From a virus: a DNA stretch of 28,362 nucleotides. The translations under genes and the position numbers were made by a program. The stretch lies in IMG/VR virus record IMGVR_UViG_3300020457_000068, positions 1 through 28,362 of that record. The stretch is one strand, 5' to 3'. This document shows, in pieces, positions 14,754-21,809 of this stretch. The notes under the pieces are model-generated. The model was not told the DNA's origin. It saw nothing but the letters and a program-made list of their open reading frames with translations, and did no database searches. The first letter of the stretch is position 1; every line of letters begins with the position of its first letter.

Positions 14754-15748
14754 TGGTAAGTAAAAACAAATTAACAGATGAAAGGGATTATTTTAAACCG
14801 TTTAATTATCCTTGGGCGTATGAAGCATGGTTAAAACATGAGCAATCACATTGGTTGCATACAGAAGTTCCAATGGCAGAAGATGTAAAGGATTGGAAAG
14901 ATAAATTATCAGATCCTGAGAAGGCATTTCTAACAAACATATTTAGATTCTTTGTGCAGGGAGATATAGATGTAGCAGGAGGTTATGTAAATAACTATCT
15001 GCCTTATTTTCCTCAGCCAGAAGTTCGTATGATGTTGTCAGGATTTGCTGCAAGGGAGGCATTGCATGTCGCTGCCTATGCACATTTAATCGAGACATTA
15101 GGTATGCCTGAGTCTACATATAGTGAGTTCTTAGAGTATCAGACAATGGTAGAAAAACATGAATACTTTATGGACTTATCATCTAAAAATGGAACGGCAG
15201 AATCTGTTGCTGTAAATATAGCAGCGTTCTCAGCATTTACAGAAGGAATGCAGTTATTCTCTTCTTTTATAATGTTGTTGAACTTCCCACGTCATGGCAA
15301 AATGAAAGGCATGGGACAAATAATTACGTGGTCTATTGTAGATGAAACAATGCACGCAGAGTCTATGATACAATTATTTAAGACTTATGTAAAAGAAAAC
15401 AGAAACCTATGGAACGACAAAATTAAGAAAGAAATATACGATATAGCAGAAAAGATGGTAGAACTAGAAGAAATGTTTATTGATACATGTTTTGCTATGG
15501 GAGATATGGAAGACCTAAAACCAGAACAAGTAAAACAATACATAAGATATATTGCTGACAGGCGTCTTATAAGTATGGGAATGAGAGGAATCTTTAAAGT
15601 AAAAAGAAATCCTTTATTATGGGTAGAAGAAATGATAAATGCCCCTACACATACAAACTTCTTTGAAAACAGAGCTACAGATTATGCCCGTGGTGCTCTT
15701 AAAGGAGATTGGGGTGATGTATGGGGTGCTGCACAGAATGGAAGATAA
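14753..15748 (+). CDS. nrdB: Ribonucleoside-diphosphate reductase, class I small (radical) subunit
   Basis: A 331-residue di-iron tyrosyl-radical subunit partnering the NrdA at 12254. The expected metal ligands are present: D71 (VQGDIDVAGGY), E102 and H105 (REALHVAAY), E164 (FTEGM), and E198 and H201 (DETMH). The candidate radical tyrosine is Y109, at the Y122 position of the E. coli enzyme. This supports a class Ia-type cofactor rather than a tyrosine-less variant. The start is GTG 14753, sharing its G with the TAG stop of the QueC-like gene. Translation is probably coupled, as no strong ribosome site stands alone there. The tail overlaps the zinc-ribbon gene by 11 nt. Confidence 0.93.
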   Translation: MVSKNKLTDERDYFKPFNYPWAYEAWLKHEQSHWLHTEVPMAEDVKDWKDKLSDPEKAFLTNIFRFFVQGDIDVAGGYVNNYLPYFPQPEVRMMLSGFAAREALHVAAYAHLIETLGMPESTYSEFLEYQTMVEKHEYFMDLSSKNGTAESVAVNIAAFSAFTEGMQLFSSFIMLLNFPRHGKMKGMGQIITWSIVDETMHAESMIQLFKTYVKENRNLWNDKIKKEIYDIAEKMVELEEMFIDTCFAMGDMEDLKPEQVKQYIRYIADRRLISMGMRGIFKVKRNPLLWVEEMINAPTHTNFFENRATDYARGALKGDWGDVWGAAQNGR

Positions 15749-15920
15749 AATATATTTAGAGTGTGAGAAGTGTGAAGGTGTTGCAACGATAACACATGAT
15801 CAGGACCACCATTTTTATCAAGTGAAATATTGTCCTTTTTGTGGCGATGAACGGGAGCCAGAAGAGGAATTTAAAATGACAGACCCGTATGAAGAAGAGT
15901 ATGAAGCTGGACTTAAATGA
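15738..15920 (+). CDS. Small zinc-ribbon protein
   Basis: A 60-residue product from ATG 15738 (MEDKIYLECEKCEGV). Two Cx2C knuckles (CEKC at about residues 9-12 and CPFC at about 32-35) make a treble-clef or zinc-ribbon-like metal site, followed by an acidic tail. The gene overlaps nrdB by 11 nt and the cupin gene by about 20 nt, so it belongs to the same transcript. Such small zinc ribbons are common phage accessory proteins; the role is unknown. A redox link to the reductase is conceivable from context only. Confidence 0.6.
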   Translation: MEDKIYLECEKCEGVATITHDQDHHFYQVKYCPFCGDEREPEEEFKMTDPYEEEYEAGLK

Positions 15921-16233
15921 TATCGGCGGTGAAACTATAAAAGACAATGAAACTTATTTACTAAAAGACAATAAGTTTCTAAATAATCTAGTATTAAGTA
16001 GCACAGAACTAAAGCCACATCAACAAACTACAGGACACATGCACAAGGGGCAAGAGGAAGTATATTTCTTTGTCTCGGGCAAAGGATTTATAACTGTAGA
16101 TGCAGAATTGTATGATGTAGAAGCTGGAACTGTGGTGCTTATACCTGATGGTTCTTTTCATAGAGTGTATAATGACACCGATGAGCCGTTATATTTTGTA
16201 TGCGTTTTCGACGGTAAACGCACACATAAATAG
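15901..16233 (+). CDS. Single-domain cupin protein
   Basis: A 110-residue product from ATG 15901 (MKLDLNDIGGE); an in-frame ATG at 15889 would add four residues and cannot be excluded. The cupin motif 1 is clear: G45-H46-M-H48, an E at 52/53 and a following G (GHMHKGQEEVYFFVSGKG). Motif 2 gives P82-D-G and H87. Cupins bind a metal through these His/Glu residues and act as isomerases, epimerases, dioxygenases or sugar-binding proteins; the substrate is not readable. Its TAG stop lies inside the late promoter CATAAATA of the next gene. A role in sugar or small-molecule metabolism during infection is an inference. Confidence 0.75.
   Translation: MKLDLNDIGGETIKDNETYLLKDNKFLNNLVLSSTELKPHQQTTGHMHKGQEEVYFFVSGKGFITVDAELYDVEAGTVVLIPDGSFHRVYNDTDEPLYFVCVFDGKRTHK
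16225..16232 (+). promoter_or_regulatory. T4-type late promoter (CATAAATA), leaderless type
   Basis: CATAAATA overlaps the stop codon of the cupin gene and lies 5 nt before ATG 16238. There is no Shine-Dalgarno sequence before that ATG. Predicted transcription start falls on the start codon. Confidence 0.55.
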
Positions 16234-16237
16234 ATGT

Positions 16238-16558
16238 ATGGCAAAAGAAAAGAAGAAACATAGAGTATATTGCACATATTTTCCTGATGGGAGATATTAT
16301 ATAGGATATTCATGTAAAACAGATAAACAATTCGAGAAGTATTTTGGTAGTTCTAAAATTGTAAAAGAGTCTGTTGATGAAATGACTAAAGAAGTTATAG
16401 CAGAATATCCAACAAGAGCTCCTGCAAAGATGCAAGAGTTTTTATTGCAATGGCAACAAAGGCATGACCCTAACTGTATCAATGATATGTTACATGTAAG
16501 AATAAGGTCTAGCTTTTTGAAAGATTTCGAGGAATTAGAATGGAAACCAAAAGTTTAA
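16238..16558 (+). CDS. GIY-YIG-like domain protein
   Basis: A 106-residue product; ATG 16238 (MAKEKKKHRVYCTYF) is preferred because the late promoter lies directly upstream, although the frame is open further 5'. The start of the fold is recognisable: VYCTYFPDG then YYIGYS, and later KYFGSSK, matching the pattern Y-x-Y...YIG...Y-x-GSS of small GIY-YIG nucleases. However, the usual arginine a few residues after YIG and a clear catalytic Glu are not evident, so it may be inactive, a divergent homing-type nuclease or only a structural relative. The 3' end overlaps the membrane-protein gene by 19 nt. It is probably expressed late. Confidence 0.6.
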   Translation: MAKEKKKHRVYCTYFPDGRYYIGYSCKTDKQFEKYFGSSKIVKESVDEMTKEVIAEYPTRAPAKMQEFLLQWQQRHDPNCINDMLHVRIRSSFLKDFEELEWKPKV

Positions 16559-17961
16559 CACTCATAATAGGATTATTGTTCTCTGCATTGGCAGTATCTG
16601 GTGTAGCAGCATACTTCTCAGTCGTAGGACTTATGGCTATCTTTAGTGGCTTACCCTGGTCTATATTGTCCATGGGTATAGTTTTGGAGATAGCAAAACT
16701 TATTACTGCCTCTTGGATTTATCAATATTGGTCCAGAGTTCAATGGCTAATGAAAACCTATATGGTATTAGCAGTAATTATCCTATCATTAATCACATCT
16801 ATAGGTATATTTGGCTTTTTAAGTAAAGCACACATAGAACAATCAGGAGTATCTGGTGACGCTATGGCAGAAGTAGCAAGAGTAGAACAACTAATAGAAC
16901 GTGAACGTGGCAAGATAGAAGTATCAGAAGAAAGAATACAAAGGATAGAAGACGGCGGAACATTAGACATCACAGAATCTATACAACAACAAGAAGAGAT
17001 ACGTGATACGGCATGGGAAAGAGTCCAAGGCGATATAACATACGCCGAGAATCAAATAGAGTCTATTAGGTCTAATTTGAATACAGATATAGATCAAAAG
17101 GAGCAAGAACTAGCAGAATTAGACGCTATTGTGGAGTCTTATACAAGCCAAGGCACAACAGGCAATCTAATAAACAGAACAGACAATGTAGCAAAAGGTA
17201 TAGAAGTTAGGGAGAGTCAAAAGGTAGAACGTGAGGCAATAGCAGATGAGATAGATGAACTAAGATCTTATGCTGAGGAACAAATAGCCAGTTATCGTAA
17301 CCAGATATCAGAGTATAGAACTAATACACAAACAACAATAGACAATGCCAATGCTGAAATAAACCGTCTAAGGGACAATGAGAGTGTCTCACAGGACAAT
17401 AAAGACGAACAAATAGACAATATACAAGCAAAAATAGACGAGTCTTATGATAAGATCGATGAATATAATGTAACACTCTTTGATAAAAGATCTATTGTAA
17501 GAGAGTTAGAACAAGAAGTGGGTCCTATCAAGTATGTTGCACAATTAATATATGGAGACGACTCCATGGCGAGTATCGACGCTGCAGTCCAGATATTAAT
17601 CTTACTGCTTATATTTGTATTTGACCCACTTGCCATAGTTTTAGTCATAGCAGCTAATCTAAGTTTTAAGGAGAGACAAGGAACGCGCATAACTCCTGTC
17701 CATTTAGAAGATGACGTTGTAGACTTTAAACAAGAATTACCAGAAGATCCTATATTAGATAGACAGACTACCATAGGAGAGCAGGTAGGTATGGACGACG
17801 ACATACATATAGAACTAACCACAGATTCTCCTCAGGAAGAAGTCATAGGAGATGATTGGGTTTCAGACAAATATGGTCCAGAGTCTGCGATGGACCCTAA
17901 AAAGGAAGCAGATTTACAATGGTTAATAGATAAAAAACTGAGAGGGAAAGATGCCAAATAA
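16540..17961 (+). CDS. Large membrane protein with long coiled coil, conserved in marine T4-like phages
   Basis: A 473-residue product. Three hydrophobic segments in the first 95 residues (about 6-30, 32-55, 73-95) are followed by a long charged coiled-coil region at about 105-320. Two more hydrophobic segments lie at about 345-375 (AVQILILLLIFVF, LAIVLVIAANL), followed by an acidic cytosolic-type tail to the end. The coiled coil would sit on one side of the inner membrane between the two membrane blocks. I recall similar proteins in cyanophages with no assigned function. GAGGAATTAG precedes ATG 16540, inside the upstream gene. Possible roles are superinfection exclusion, membrane anchoring of replication or host-membrane remodelling; the sequence does not decide. 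Confidence 0.75.
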   Translation: METKSLTLIIGLLFSALAVSGVAAYFSVVGLMAIFSGLPWSILSMGIVLEIAKLITASWIYQYWSRVQWLMKTYMVLAVIILSLITSIGIFGFLSKAHIEQSGVSGDAMAEVARVEQLIERERGKIEVSEERIQRIEDGGTLDITESIQQQEEIRDTAWERVQGDITYAENQIESIRSNLNTDIDQKEQELAELDAIVESYTSQGTTGNLINRTDNVAKGIEVRESQKVEREAIADEIDELRSYAEEQIASYRNQISEYRTNTQTTIDNANAEINRLRDNESVSQDNKDEQIDNIQAKIDESYDKIDEYNVTLFDKRSIVRELEQEVGPIKYVAQLIYGDDSMASIDAAVQILILLLIFVFDPLAIVLVIAANLSFKERQGTRITPVHLEDDVVDFKQELPEDPILDRQTTIGEQVGMDDDIHIELTTDSPQEEVIGDDWVSDKYGPESAMDPKKEADLQWLIDKKLRGKDAK

Positions 17962-18304
17962 AGATAAAAAAGGTGACAACACAGAGATACAGTATGATCC
18001 TAATCGTAATGATAATGATTGGCAAAATGCTGTAACTGAACATACAAAGCTAGGTTATTCTATGTTTAGAATACACAAAGCTAATGGTGAAGTTAGAGAA
18101 ATGGTATGCACACTAAAAACAGATATCATTCCTGAAACAAAAACAAACACAGAGAAGTCTGTAAAAGGTAATTTAACAGTATATGACGTTGAAGCAGAGG
18201 GCTGGAGAACAGTCAAATTCGACAGAGTTATATTCTGGAAAATGTTAGCAGACTATCCAGAACCAGATAAGGCTAGTAGCTTTGTTGAGTCTTCATCAGG
18301 TTAA
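17951..18304 (+). CDS. WYL_2 / DUF2693-like small protein
   Basis: A 117-residue product starting inside the end of the membrane-protein gene with GAGGGA upstream. The centre and C-terminal half (MFRIHKANGEVREMVCTL, then TVYDVEAEGWRTVKFDRV) match my recollection of the DUF2693/WYL_2 family. That is a small beta-rich fold common in phages, with a conserved R-x-M-x-C-T-L-K core and a Y-D...W-R element. These are thought to bind a ligand or nucleic acid but have no firm function. The N-terminal 30 residues are charged and probably disordered. It is followed by an overlapping gene. Confidence 0.6.
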   Translation: MPNKDKKGDNTEIQYDPNRNDNDWQNAVTEHTKLGYSMFRIHKANGEVREMVCTLKTDIIPETKTNTEKSVKGNLTVYDVEAEGWRTVKFDRVIFWKMLADYPEPDKASSFVESSSG

Positions 18305-18983
18305 TAATTATGACGTGCTTATACCTGGCACACCACCTACCTATGAAGAACTTACAGACGAGAATAGTCCTAAGTTTCACAACAGAAAGGCAAGACTAAA
18401 AGATCATGTAGTTAATCTAAAGGAGCAATGGATAGGTTATCCACATGCTCTTTACTACATGTCAGTCAAAATAGCCTGTATCAGAAGGCACATGGGAAAT
18501 GCTAACCCAGATATAAGAGGCGTAAGACATCCTGAAATACATACAGATATAAAAGATTTCTATTGGTTGATAGCTAACTGTGGCAACATAATAGTAAACA
18601 ACATATATCATGAACACTTAAAATTAAGATGGGTCAATGCTTTGTTAGACACAATTATTGATACACATGATAATCCTATGATAAGAATGCAGGCATTGAA
18701 CCTTGTATGTTTTACAAAGTGCATACCACCATGGCTCAATACACCAAAACTACAGGGCTTTTTTACAAACGATACATTTCATAATTTGTATATAAGAATA
18801 AAAAAGAACTTAAATGACTCATGGGACGGCAACTATGACCCTACATATATTATGCTACGTCTATTGGGTGTGGTTGAAAAACATCTAATAGATGAGGCAG
18901 ACTATGAAATATTACCTCACGAGGACAACCAATACTTTCAACCATTAAGCCTTTATCCTCCTTCTGGTCCTCTAGACTCTTGA
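18282..18983 (+). CDS. Unknown phage protein
   Basis: An open frame of 233 residues with no ATG near its beginning. Candidate starts are TTG 18282 or TTG 18285, inside the previous gene, or GTG 18315 just after it; none has a convincing ribosome site. The product is rich in aromatic residues and His (HALYYMSVKIACIRRHMG, YWLIANCGNIIVNNIYHEH), appears mostly helical and has no recognised motif. The stop overlaps the -35 element of the early promoter of the next transcript, so it ends an operon. Translational coupling to the upstream gene is likely. Function unknown. Confidence 0.65.
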   Translation: MLSLHQVNNYDVLIPGTPPTYEELTDENSPKFHNRKARLKDHVVNLKEQWIGYPHALYYMSVKIACIRRHMGNANPDIRGVRHPEIHTDIKDFYWLIANCGNIIVNNIYHEHLKLRWVNALLDTIIDTHDNPMIRMQALNLVCFTKCIPPWLNTPKLQGFFTNDTFHNLYIRIKKNLNDSWDGNYDPTYIMLRLLGVVEKHLIDEADYEILPHEDNQYFQPLSLYPPSGPLDS

Positions 18984-19008
18984 TTCTAGGTCTTGCAGGT
19001 CTTATAAT
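18980..19008 (+). promoter_or_regulatory. Early sigma70-type promoter (TTGATT-N17-TATAAT) with AGGTCTT repeats
   Basis: The -35 TTGATT (18980-18985) and perfect -10 TATAAT (19003-19008) are 17 nt apart, identical in these elements to the primase promoter. Two direct copies of AGGTCTT (18988-18994 and 18997-19003) lie in the spacer, and an inverted copy (AAGACCT, 19030-19036) sits just before the ATG. They could be a regulator site. Unlike the primase promoter, it leaves a leader of about 24 nt with AAGGAGA. Confidence 0.75.
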
Positions 19009-19038
19009 TAGTAATATGAAACTAAGGAGAAGACCTTT

Positions 19039-20154
19039 ATGGCAACTAAGAAACGAACTCCGTATATGCTTACGGAACCTAACTGGGCTGAATACAGCTT
19101 AAAGACAACAGAAGAAGAAAGGATAGAGGTTTGGAAGAAAGCTCAATACTTTATTCACGCTGAGATTCCTAATAAAGAATGTTATAAGACATTTCGTAAT
19201 TGGGTAGTAAAACATTCCAAGTGGACTAAGGCAGAACAAAAGAAGGTGTTGAAAGCACCTGACTATTGTTTCCTGTCTATATCTGAATACACTTGGTTCC
19301 ACAACAAAACAGGCTGGATGCTATCTTCACAAGAAGAATACATTTATAAGAAGTATGAATACTTTGTAGAGACTGGCAAAAAGAAAGAGGCAGAGAAAGC
19401 ACAAGCAGCAGCACAACGTAAAGTAAATGTCACACCTATTAGGCGTGAACTAGATATCTTTATCAATGCTGTAGATGAATCTGTGGACAAACTACAAGTA
19501 GGACAAAAGCCTATGAGTATAGAGTCATTGAGTGCCTCTTGTAAACTAAACAAACTAGAATCAGAGGCAGTATATCAAGAGTATTCTCCTATCCTAGAAG
19601 AATACAAAGAACTGCAACGTGTTCGTAAACTAAGACAACGTAATGATTGGGACGAACAATTGATAGAAGGCTATTCTCACATTAAGAAGTCTGCAATGGA
19701 CAAACTTATTGTCTGGATGGAAGAACTATTACAAACTATGATCACACAACAGAAGCGTAAGACTCCTGTAAGGCGTAAGAAGCCACAAGATCCACGTAAG
19801 GTAGTAGCACGTTTAAGGTATTTACAAGCAAATAAGGACTTTAATATAGCATCTGTGAACCCTGTAGATATATTAGGCAGTAGTGAGGTGTGGGTATATG
19901 ATGTTAAACGCAAGAGACTAGGGCTATATGCGTCTAAAGGTGAGGGAGGACTCTCGGTTAAAGGCACAAGTATTACAGGTTATGATACAGAACTATCATA
20001 TGAAAAGACATTACGAAAGCCTGATGAACAGCTCAAAGTAATAATGTCTAAATCTAAAAAGGCAATACATGAAGTCGTAGGTAAGATACGTGGTAAACAA
20101 ATGAAAGTTAAGACTCGTATCAATCCTAATATGCTATTGTTAAAGGTGCAATAA
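19039..20154 (+). CDS. Basic conserved phage protein of unknown function
   Basis: A 371-residue product with a good Shine-Dalgarno sequence (AAGGAGA) and a strong early promoter directly upstream, so it is probably made early. The N-terminal 130 residues contain many aromatic residues (EVWKKAQYFIHAEIP, LSISEYTWFHNK). The middle is a long helical, Lys/Arg-rich part with QQKRKTPVRRKKPQDP at about 238-253. The C-terminal part looks beta-rich and basic (VYDVKRKRLGLYASKGEGG). Basic patches suggest nucleic-acid binding. Its stop and the RNase H start overlap by one base, so the two are coupled and may act together at the replication fork. No catalytic motif was recognised. Confidence 0.75.
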   Translation: MATKKRTPYMLTEPNWAEYSLKTTEEERIEVWKKAQYFIHAEIPNKECYKTFRNWVVKHSKWTKAEQKKVLKAPDYCFLSISEYTWFHNKTGWMLSSQEEYIYKKYEYFVETGKKKEAEKAQAAAQRKVNVTPIRRELDIFINAVDESVDKLQVGQKPMSIESLSASCKLNKLESEAVYQEYSPILEEYKELQRVRKLRQRNDWDEQLIEGYSHIKKSAMDKLIVWMEELLQTMITQQKRKTPVRRKKPQDPRKVVARLRYLQANKDFNIASVNPVDILGSSEVWVYDVKRKRLGLYASKGEGGLSVKGTSITGYDTELSYEKTLRKPDEQLKVIMSKSKKAIHEVVGKIRGKQMKVKTRINPNMLLLKVQ

Positions 20155-21044
20155 TGATTGTTGTAGACTATAACCAGACTGCCATTGGTTCATTTATGGC
20201 AGAGGCAAAAGGCTCAGGCAATGTAGAGCCTAACCTAGACTTATTACGCCACATGATAATTAATTCTATTCGTTCCTACAACAAACGTTGGGGAGATGAA
20301 TTTGGAGAGTTAGTTATAGCCTGTGATAACAGATACTATTGGAGACGCCAGGTGTTTCCTTATTACAAAGCAGGCAGAAAGGTTACAAGAGAAAAGAGTA
20401 GCATGGATTGGAGTGCTATATTTGAAGCAGTAAACTTGGTAAGAGATGAGATATCAGAAGTATTTCCTTATCCTGTTATAGATGTAGATGGTGCTGAGGC
20501 AGATGATGTTATAGGCACACTAGCAGAATATAGCCAGACTATAGGAGAGCCAGGTCCTTTGTTCGAAGATGAGATTACACCTGATCCTTTCCTTATTGTA
20601 TCAGGAGATCATGACTTTAAACAACTACAAAAATATAGCAATGTAAAACAATTTGCTCCTGCACAAAAGAAATGGGTAAAGATAACTGAACCTGCTGATG
20701 TTGTGCTAAGAGAACATATAATCGTAGGTGATAAAGGCGATGGCATACCTAATATATTATCAGCAGACAATGTATTGGTAGAAGGCATACGTCAAAATCC
20801 TATTCGTAAGGTAAAACTTAATGAATGGAAATATATGGCACCAGAAAAATGGGTGTCAGGTGAGATGTCCAATGCTTATATAAGGAATAGCACACTGGTT
20901 GACTTAACCAAAACACCAGAAGACATCAAAGAAAGTATTATAAATAATTATAAGTCCCAACAGGGACAAGATAGAAGTTTATTATTAAATTATTTTATGA
21001 AGAATAAAATGAAACAAATGATAGATGTTATTGATGATTTTTGA
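20154..21044 (+). CDS. rnh: RNase H / 5'-3' exonuclease, FEN family (T4 Rnh-like)
   Basis: A 296-residue nuclease expected to remove RNA primers from Okazaki fragments. Acidic metal-binding motifs of the FEN/T4 RNase H family appear in order: D5 (VVDYNQ), the CDNRYYWRRQVFPYYKAGRK helical-arch region, AEADDVIGTLA, VSGDHDFKQL and GDKGDGIPNI. The length fits T4 RNase H (about 305 aa). Translation is coupled to the upstream gene through a TAATG overlap, with AAGGTG as ribosome site. Together with the primase it forms the lagging-strand set in this window; helicase, polymerase and ligase lie elsewhere. Confidence 0.9.
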   Translation: MIVVDYNQTAIGSFMAEAKGSGNVEPNLDLLRHMIINSIRSYNKRWGDEFGELVIACDNRYYWRRQVFPYYKAGRKVTREKSSMDWSAIFEAVNLVRDEISEVFPYPVIDVDGAEADDVIGTLAEYSQTIGEPGPLFEDEITPDPFLIVSGDHDFKQLQKYSNVKQFAPAQKKWVKITEPADVVLREHIIVGDKGDGIPNILSADNVLVEGIRQNPIRKVKLNEWKYMAPEKWVSGEMSNAYIRNSTLVDLTKTPEDIKESIINNYKSQQGQDRSLLLNYFMKNKMKQMIDVIDDF

Positions 21045-21067
21045 AACTAAAATAAAGGTGACAAATT

Positions 21068-21265
21068 ATGTTTAAATGGTTAAAAGAAGTATTCTTTCCT
21101 ACATATCCAGAGAAACCAGCTTCTGGTGTGAGAGCGAGAGATAAAAAAGGTCGTTACAAAGCTGACGACAAATCTACCCCAAACATTAACGAAGCTTATA
21201 AAGATGGCAAGACTCCTCCTAAGAAGAGAGGCCGTCCTAAAGGTTCTAAAAATAAGAAGAAGTAA
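21068..21265 (+). CDS. Small basic AT-hook-like protein
   Basis: A 65-residue product, with AAAGGTG upstream of ATG 21068. The N-terminal 12 residues are amphipathic (MFKWLKEVFFPT). The rest is Lys/Arg-rich and ends KKRGRPKGSKNKKK, which contains the AT-hook core (R-G-R-P) that binds the minor groove of AT-rich DNA. It would be a small phage DNA-binding protein, suited to an AT-rich genome. It lies between RNase H and an unknown gene in one transcript. An alternative reading is a non-specific charge-neutralising peptide. Confidence 0.65.
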   Translation: MFKWLKEVFFPTYPEKPASGVRARDKKGRYKADDKSTPNINEAYKDGKTPPKKRGRPKGSKNKKK

Positions 21266-21267
21266 TT

Positions 21268-21801
21268 ATGGCAAAGTTTAGACAGGTAGACGAAGGTCTT
21301 AATTGGGTATTCGAAGCCCGTGGCAAAAAAGCACAAGTAGATAGACTGAAAGAACTAGCAGCTAGTAATCAGACTATTGTGCCTCTTGTTAGACTAGGTG
21401 TAGGTGCTGAGAAAGCAGATTGGAATCTGCCTGAAGGCATGCCTGAGTCCACAAAAATAGAAGATGATATACCTGAAGGTATGGGTGATACAACTCTTAC
21501 ACTAGAATGGAGACGTATAAAACAATTTACAGATCCTAGTGCTAATATAAAAAATCTTCCTGCTTGGAAACAAGAAATGAATTGGATGTCTATATTAGAA
21601 GGCATGCATCATAAGGAAGCAGAGTTACTTACACACGTCAAGGATGGACAACTTCTAAAACTGTATCCTAAATTAGAAAAGATACTAAGCGACATTGGTA
21701 TCAAAGAATACAATAAAGCTAAAAAGGCATACAAGTTTAAGGACACATCTAAGAAGATGGACGAGATGAAAGCCAAAGTTGACTTCACACAGAGTGAATA
21801 A
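21268..21801 (+). CDS. Conserved phage protein, DUF6433-like
   Basis: A 177-residue product starting 2 nt after the previous stop. The N-terminal half is Pro/Glu-rich. The C-terminal half has a conserved-looking helical segment (MNWMSILEGMHHKEAELL, then HVKDGQLLKLYPKLEKI) that I associate with a family of unknown function in T4-like phages, possibly DUF6433. No enzyme motif is visible. Its TAA stop lies within the late promoter AATAAATA of the radical SAM gene downstream. The function is unknown; the operon suggests replication or DNA handling. Confidence 0.65.
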   Translation: MAKFRQVDEGLNWVFEARGKKAQVDRLKELAASNQTIVPLVRLGVGAEKADWNLPEGMPESTKIEDDIPEGMGDTTLTLEWRRIKQFTDPSANIKNLPAWKQEMNWMSILEGMHHKEAELLTHVKDGQLLKLYPKLEKILSDIGIKEYNKAKKAYKFKDTSKKMDEMKAKVDFTQSE

Positions 21802-21804
21802 ATA
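21797..21804 (+). promoter_or_regulatory. T4-type late promoter (AATAAATA), leaderless type
   Basis: AATAAATA contains the stop of the upstream gene and lies exactly 5 nt before the GTG start at 21810. There is no Shine-Dalgarno sequence. The first position differs from the T4 consensus TATAAATA, so confidence rests on the position. Confidence 0.5.
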
Positions 21805-21809
21805 CTTAT

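Noticed and set aside
12254-15748. Class II or radical-dependent (class III) ribonucleotide reductase
   Set aside because: A separate NrdB with di-iron ligands and a candidate radical tyrosine is present, and NrdA has the Tyr-Tyr radical-transfer pair of class I.
21068-21265. Small protein as a precursor peptide for the radical SAM/SPASM enzyme
   Set aside because: The composition is Lys/Arg-rich with an AT-hook core, no Cys/Gly-rich core peptide is visible, and another gene and a separate promoter lie between it and the enzyme.
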